NCBI GenBank assembly: GCA_963797635.1
Contig: CAWCPZ010000011.1
Span: forward strand, 372,001 to 436,000
DNA: 64,000 nucleotides
Reading direction: 5' to 3'
Source: JAOUEA01 sp963797635
GTDB lineage: Bacteria > Actinomycetota > UBA4738 > HRBIN12
The translations under genes were made by a program, and so were the position numbers. Of the stretch, positions 62,049-64,000 are shown piece after piece (position 1 is the first letter of the stretch; each line of letters begins with the position of its first letter). The notes below the pieces were generated by a model. The model was given only the letters and a program-made list of their open reading frames with translations. It did not search any database and had not been told where the DNA came from.

Positions 62049-64000
62049 ATGCCCTGTCCGGTCTGCGGCCATCCGCTCCCCGACGACGCCCGGTTCTGCC
62101 CGAACTGCGGCGCCGTCGTCGGCACGCCGCTGGGCACCGAGGAGCGCAAGATCGTCACGGTGCTCTTCGCCGACCTCGTGGACTCCACCGGCCTCGCGCA
62201 GCGCCTCGACGCCGAGCGAGCGAGGGAGATCCTCGGGCAGTTCTTCGCCACCGCCACGGAGGAACTGCAGAACTTGCGCGGGCGGCCGGAGAAGTTCATC
62301 GGCGACGCCGTCATGGCGGTCTTCGGGCTACCGCACGTCCACGAAGACGACGCGGTGCGCGCGGTCAGAGCGGGCCTCGCGATCCGCGCCCGCGTGCGCC
62401 GACTCGGCCGGTCCGCAGGGCTCGCCGAGCCGCTCGACGTGCGGGTGGGCATCGAATCGGGCGAGGCCGCCACGGGCGAAGGCCCCGCCGGACAACTGCT
62501 CGTGACCGGCCAGGTCGTGAACGCGGCGGCGCGCCTGCAGACCGCTGCCGCGCCCGGCGAGGTGCTGGCCGGGATCACGGCGCACACCCTCACCGACACG
62601 CAGGTCTCCTACGGCGAGCCCCGTGACGTCGTCGCGAAGGGATTCGACGGCTTCCTCTCAGCCTTCCCCGCCGAAGGGCTCACGACCCGCTCGGTCCGCC
62701 GCACCATCCCGTTCGTCGGCCGCTCGAGCGAGCTCACGATCCTGCGCGAGTGCTTCGCTCGGGCCGCGGGGGCCGGTCGCCCGGTCCTCGCCACGATCCT
62801 CGGCGAGGGCGGCATCGGGAAGACCCGCCTCGCCGACGAGCTCGTGGCCGGCCTCGACGTCGATGTCCGGGTCCTGCGCGGCGCAGCGCGGTCCTATACC
62901 GACACCGCCACGTTCGCACCCGTCGCGGCCATCGTCGCCGAACTCGCGGGGATCGAGGACGGCGATGCGCCGGAGAAGGCGCGGCAGCGGCTCACGGAGC
63001 TCGTCGAACGCTGGTGCGACCGCGCGGAGGGCGACCAGATCGTGGACCGGCTGGGGCTGCTGTTCGGCGCGGCGAAGCACCGGATCGACGAGTCGGCCTT
63101 CGTGCACGACGTCCAAGCCGGGTTCATCGATCTCGTGGACGGGCTCGTGCAGGACGGTGCCGCGGTGCTCGTGTTCGACGACGCGCACGCGCTGAAGCCC
63201 GCCATGGTGGAGCTCGTGCAGCGCCTGGGGGCCGCCCCCTCGGGCGGGCCGCGCACGGCGCTCACGCTCGCCCTCGCGCGGCCGGAGCTCATCGAGGAGC
63301 ACCCCACGTGGGGCTCCTCCGCGGCCAACGCCGTGATGCTGCGGCTCGAGCCGTTGCCCGCCGACGACGCCGTCGCGCTCGTGCGCCAGGCCGGCGGTGG
63401 CCGCATCGCCGACGAGGAGGCCGCCGAGATCGCCGGTCGCGCCGGGGGCAACCCGTTCTTCATCGTGGAGACCACCGGCATGCTGCTCGGGGGCGACGGT
63501 GAGCATCCACCCGGCTCGCGCACGATCCCGGCCACCGTGCAGGCAGTGGTGGCGGCGCGCCTCGACGCGCTCTCGCCCCGGTTGCGCGACCTCGCGCGCC
63601 GCGCATCGGTGTTCCTCTACTCCTTCGACCTGCCCGAGCTCGGTGCCGTGGACGAGGCGGCCGATCTCGATGAGCTCCGCGACCTCGAGGAGGCCGAGAT
63701 CCTCGTGCGCGAAGTCGGCAGCGGGGGGCCGGCGCGCTGGCGCGTCCGCCACGCCACGCTGCGCGAGGTGGCCTACGCGAGCCTGCCGAAGCGCGAGCGG
63801 CTGCGGCTGCACGAGCGGGTCGCCGATCGCCTGCTCGCCGCGGGCCACCCCTCGTACGCCGCCGACCACCTCGAGCTCGCCGCGTTCGCCTCGCTGGACA
63901 TGGACCCGCAGGACCGCACACTCCCCGAGCGCGCAGCCGACGCCCTGCTCGGCGCGGCCGACCGCGCGCGTCGCCGGATGGAGAGCCGCACGGCCGTCGA
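62049..64000 (+). CDS. Class III nucleotidyl cyclase fused to an AAA/STAND-type ATPase (partial at the right edge)
   Basis: The frame stays open from the ATG at 62049 to the window end (650 residues seen). Order: a zinc ribbon (CPVCG at 3-7, CPNCG at 17-21), a class III cyclase domain (about 32-200) with both metal Asp in VLFADLVDSTG (Asp42) and KFIGDAVMAVFG (Asp86) and the VNAAARL Asn/Arg motif, then an ATPase domain starting TIPFVGRSSELTILRECF with Walker A GEGGIGKT (252-259) and Walker B VLVFDDAH (about 373-380), and winged-helix-like sequence RVRHATLREVAYASLPKRER. Such fusions are common in actinobacteria and resemble soluble adenylyl cyclase in layout; regulators with tetratricopeptide ends are usual. 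The input signal is unknown. Confidence 0.88.
   Translation, partial: MPCPVCGHPLPDDARFCPNCGAVVGTPLGTEERKIVTVLFADLVDSTGLAQRLDAERAREILGQFFATATEELQNLRGRPEKFIGDAVMAVFGLPHVHEDDAVRAVRAGLAIRARVRRLGRSAGLAEPLDVRVGIESGEAATGEGPAGQLLVTGQVVNAAARLQTAAAPGEVLAGITAHTLTDTQVSYGEPRDVVAKGFDGFLSAFPAEGLTTRSVRRTIPFVGRSSELTILRECFARAAGAGRPVLATILGEGGIGKTRLADELVAGLDVDVRVLRGAARSYTDTATFAPVAAIVAELAGIEDGDAPEKARQRLTELVERWCDRAEGDQIVDRLGLLFGAAKHRIDESAFVHDVQAGFIDLVDGLVQDGAAVLVFDDAHALKPAMVELVQRLGAAPSGGPRTALTLALARPELIEEHPTWGSSAANAVMLRLEPLPADDAVALVRQAGGGRIADEEAAEIAGRAGGNPFFIVETTGMLLGGDGEHPPGSRTIPATVQAVVAARLDALSPRLRDLARRASVFLYSFDLPELGAVDEAADLDELRDLEEAEILVREVGSGGPARWRVRHATLREVAYASLPKRERLRLHERVADRLLAAGHPSYAADHLELAAFASLDMDPQDRTLPERAADALLGAADRARRRMESRTAV

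Overview
The window is 64 kb of GC-rich, gene-dense chromosome from an actinobacterium (Actinomycetota). The evidence is the gene order. Running right to left from thrS to nusB it carries thrS, a HIT protein, a CDP-alcohol phosphatidyltransferase, an acyltransferase, a GT4 glycosyltransferase, pdxS, pdxT, yebC, ruvC-ruvA-ruvB, yajC, secD-secF, apt, relA, a glyoxalase-II-like gene, hisS, aspS, rarA, alaS, ruvX, mltG, aroE, aroC-aroK-aroB-aroQ, a prolidase, efp and nusB. From memory this is the same order as the block around Rv2533c-Rv2614c of Mycobacterium tuberculosis. GTG and TTG starts and 4-base stop/start overlaps are frequent. A type IV pilus cluster and pdxST are present. The class cannot be fixed from the sequence alone; a lineage outside the classical Actinomycetes is my guess.

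Layout. 0-5.5 kb: the end of a TatA-like gene, then nusB, efp, pepP and the shikimate genes aroQ, aroB, aroK, aroC. 5.5-18.7 kb: a complete-looking type IV pilus locus (PilP-like, PilO, PilN, PilM, a MerR/excisionase-type regulator, prepilin peptidase, three large minor pilins, PilA, PilC, PilT, PilB) sitting between aroC and aroE. 18.8-31 kb: a roadblock-like protein, aroE, mltG, ruvX, alaS, two small membrane or helical proteins, rarA, a PPOX-fold protein, aspS, hisS, a metallo-hydrolase and dtd. 31-41 kb: relA, apt, secF, an unusual secD, an HD hydrolase, yajC and ruvBAC. 41-51 kb: a secreted beta-propeller protein, yebC, pdxT, pdxS, a DUF3048 lipoprotein-like gene, htpX, lemA and a phosphatidylinositol-mannoside-like trio. 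51-60 kb: a plus-strand EF-G2, a hydrolase, HIT, thrS and a MacB-like ABC exporter. 60-62 kb: three tRNA genes (Val-CAC, Val-GAC, Cys-GCA), a small secreted protein and several strong hairpins. From 62 kb a plus-strand cyclase/ATPase gene runs off the end.

Function. The window joins translation (efp, alaS, aspS, hisS, thrS, dtd, EF-G2), stringent response and purine salvage (relA, apt), Holliday-junction processing (ruvABC, rarA), protein export (secDF, yajC), aromatic amino acid and vitamin B6 synthesis, and envelope lipid synthesis, with a surface motility or adhesion machine inserted into the aro operon.

Two cautions. At least fifteen genes, including essential ones (aroB, aroC, secF, pilB), are broken by single-base frameshifts, mostly one extra base in a short G or C run. 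This looks like an uncorrected assembly more than biology, although the minor pilin at 9.7-11.2 kb is far denser in frameshifts than anything else. I give each such gene as one feature from its start to its restored stop. The most unusual sequence feature is the periplasmic part of SecD, which carries repeated cysteine pairs spaced exactly 11 residues apart and Ser/Pro-rich linkers.
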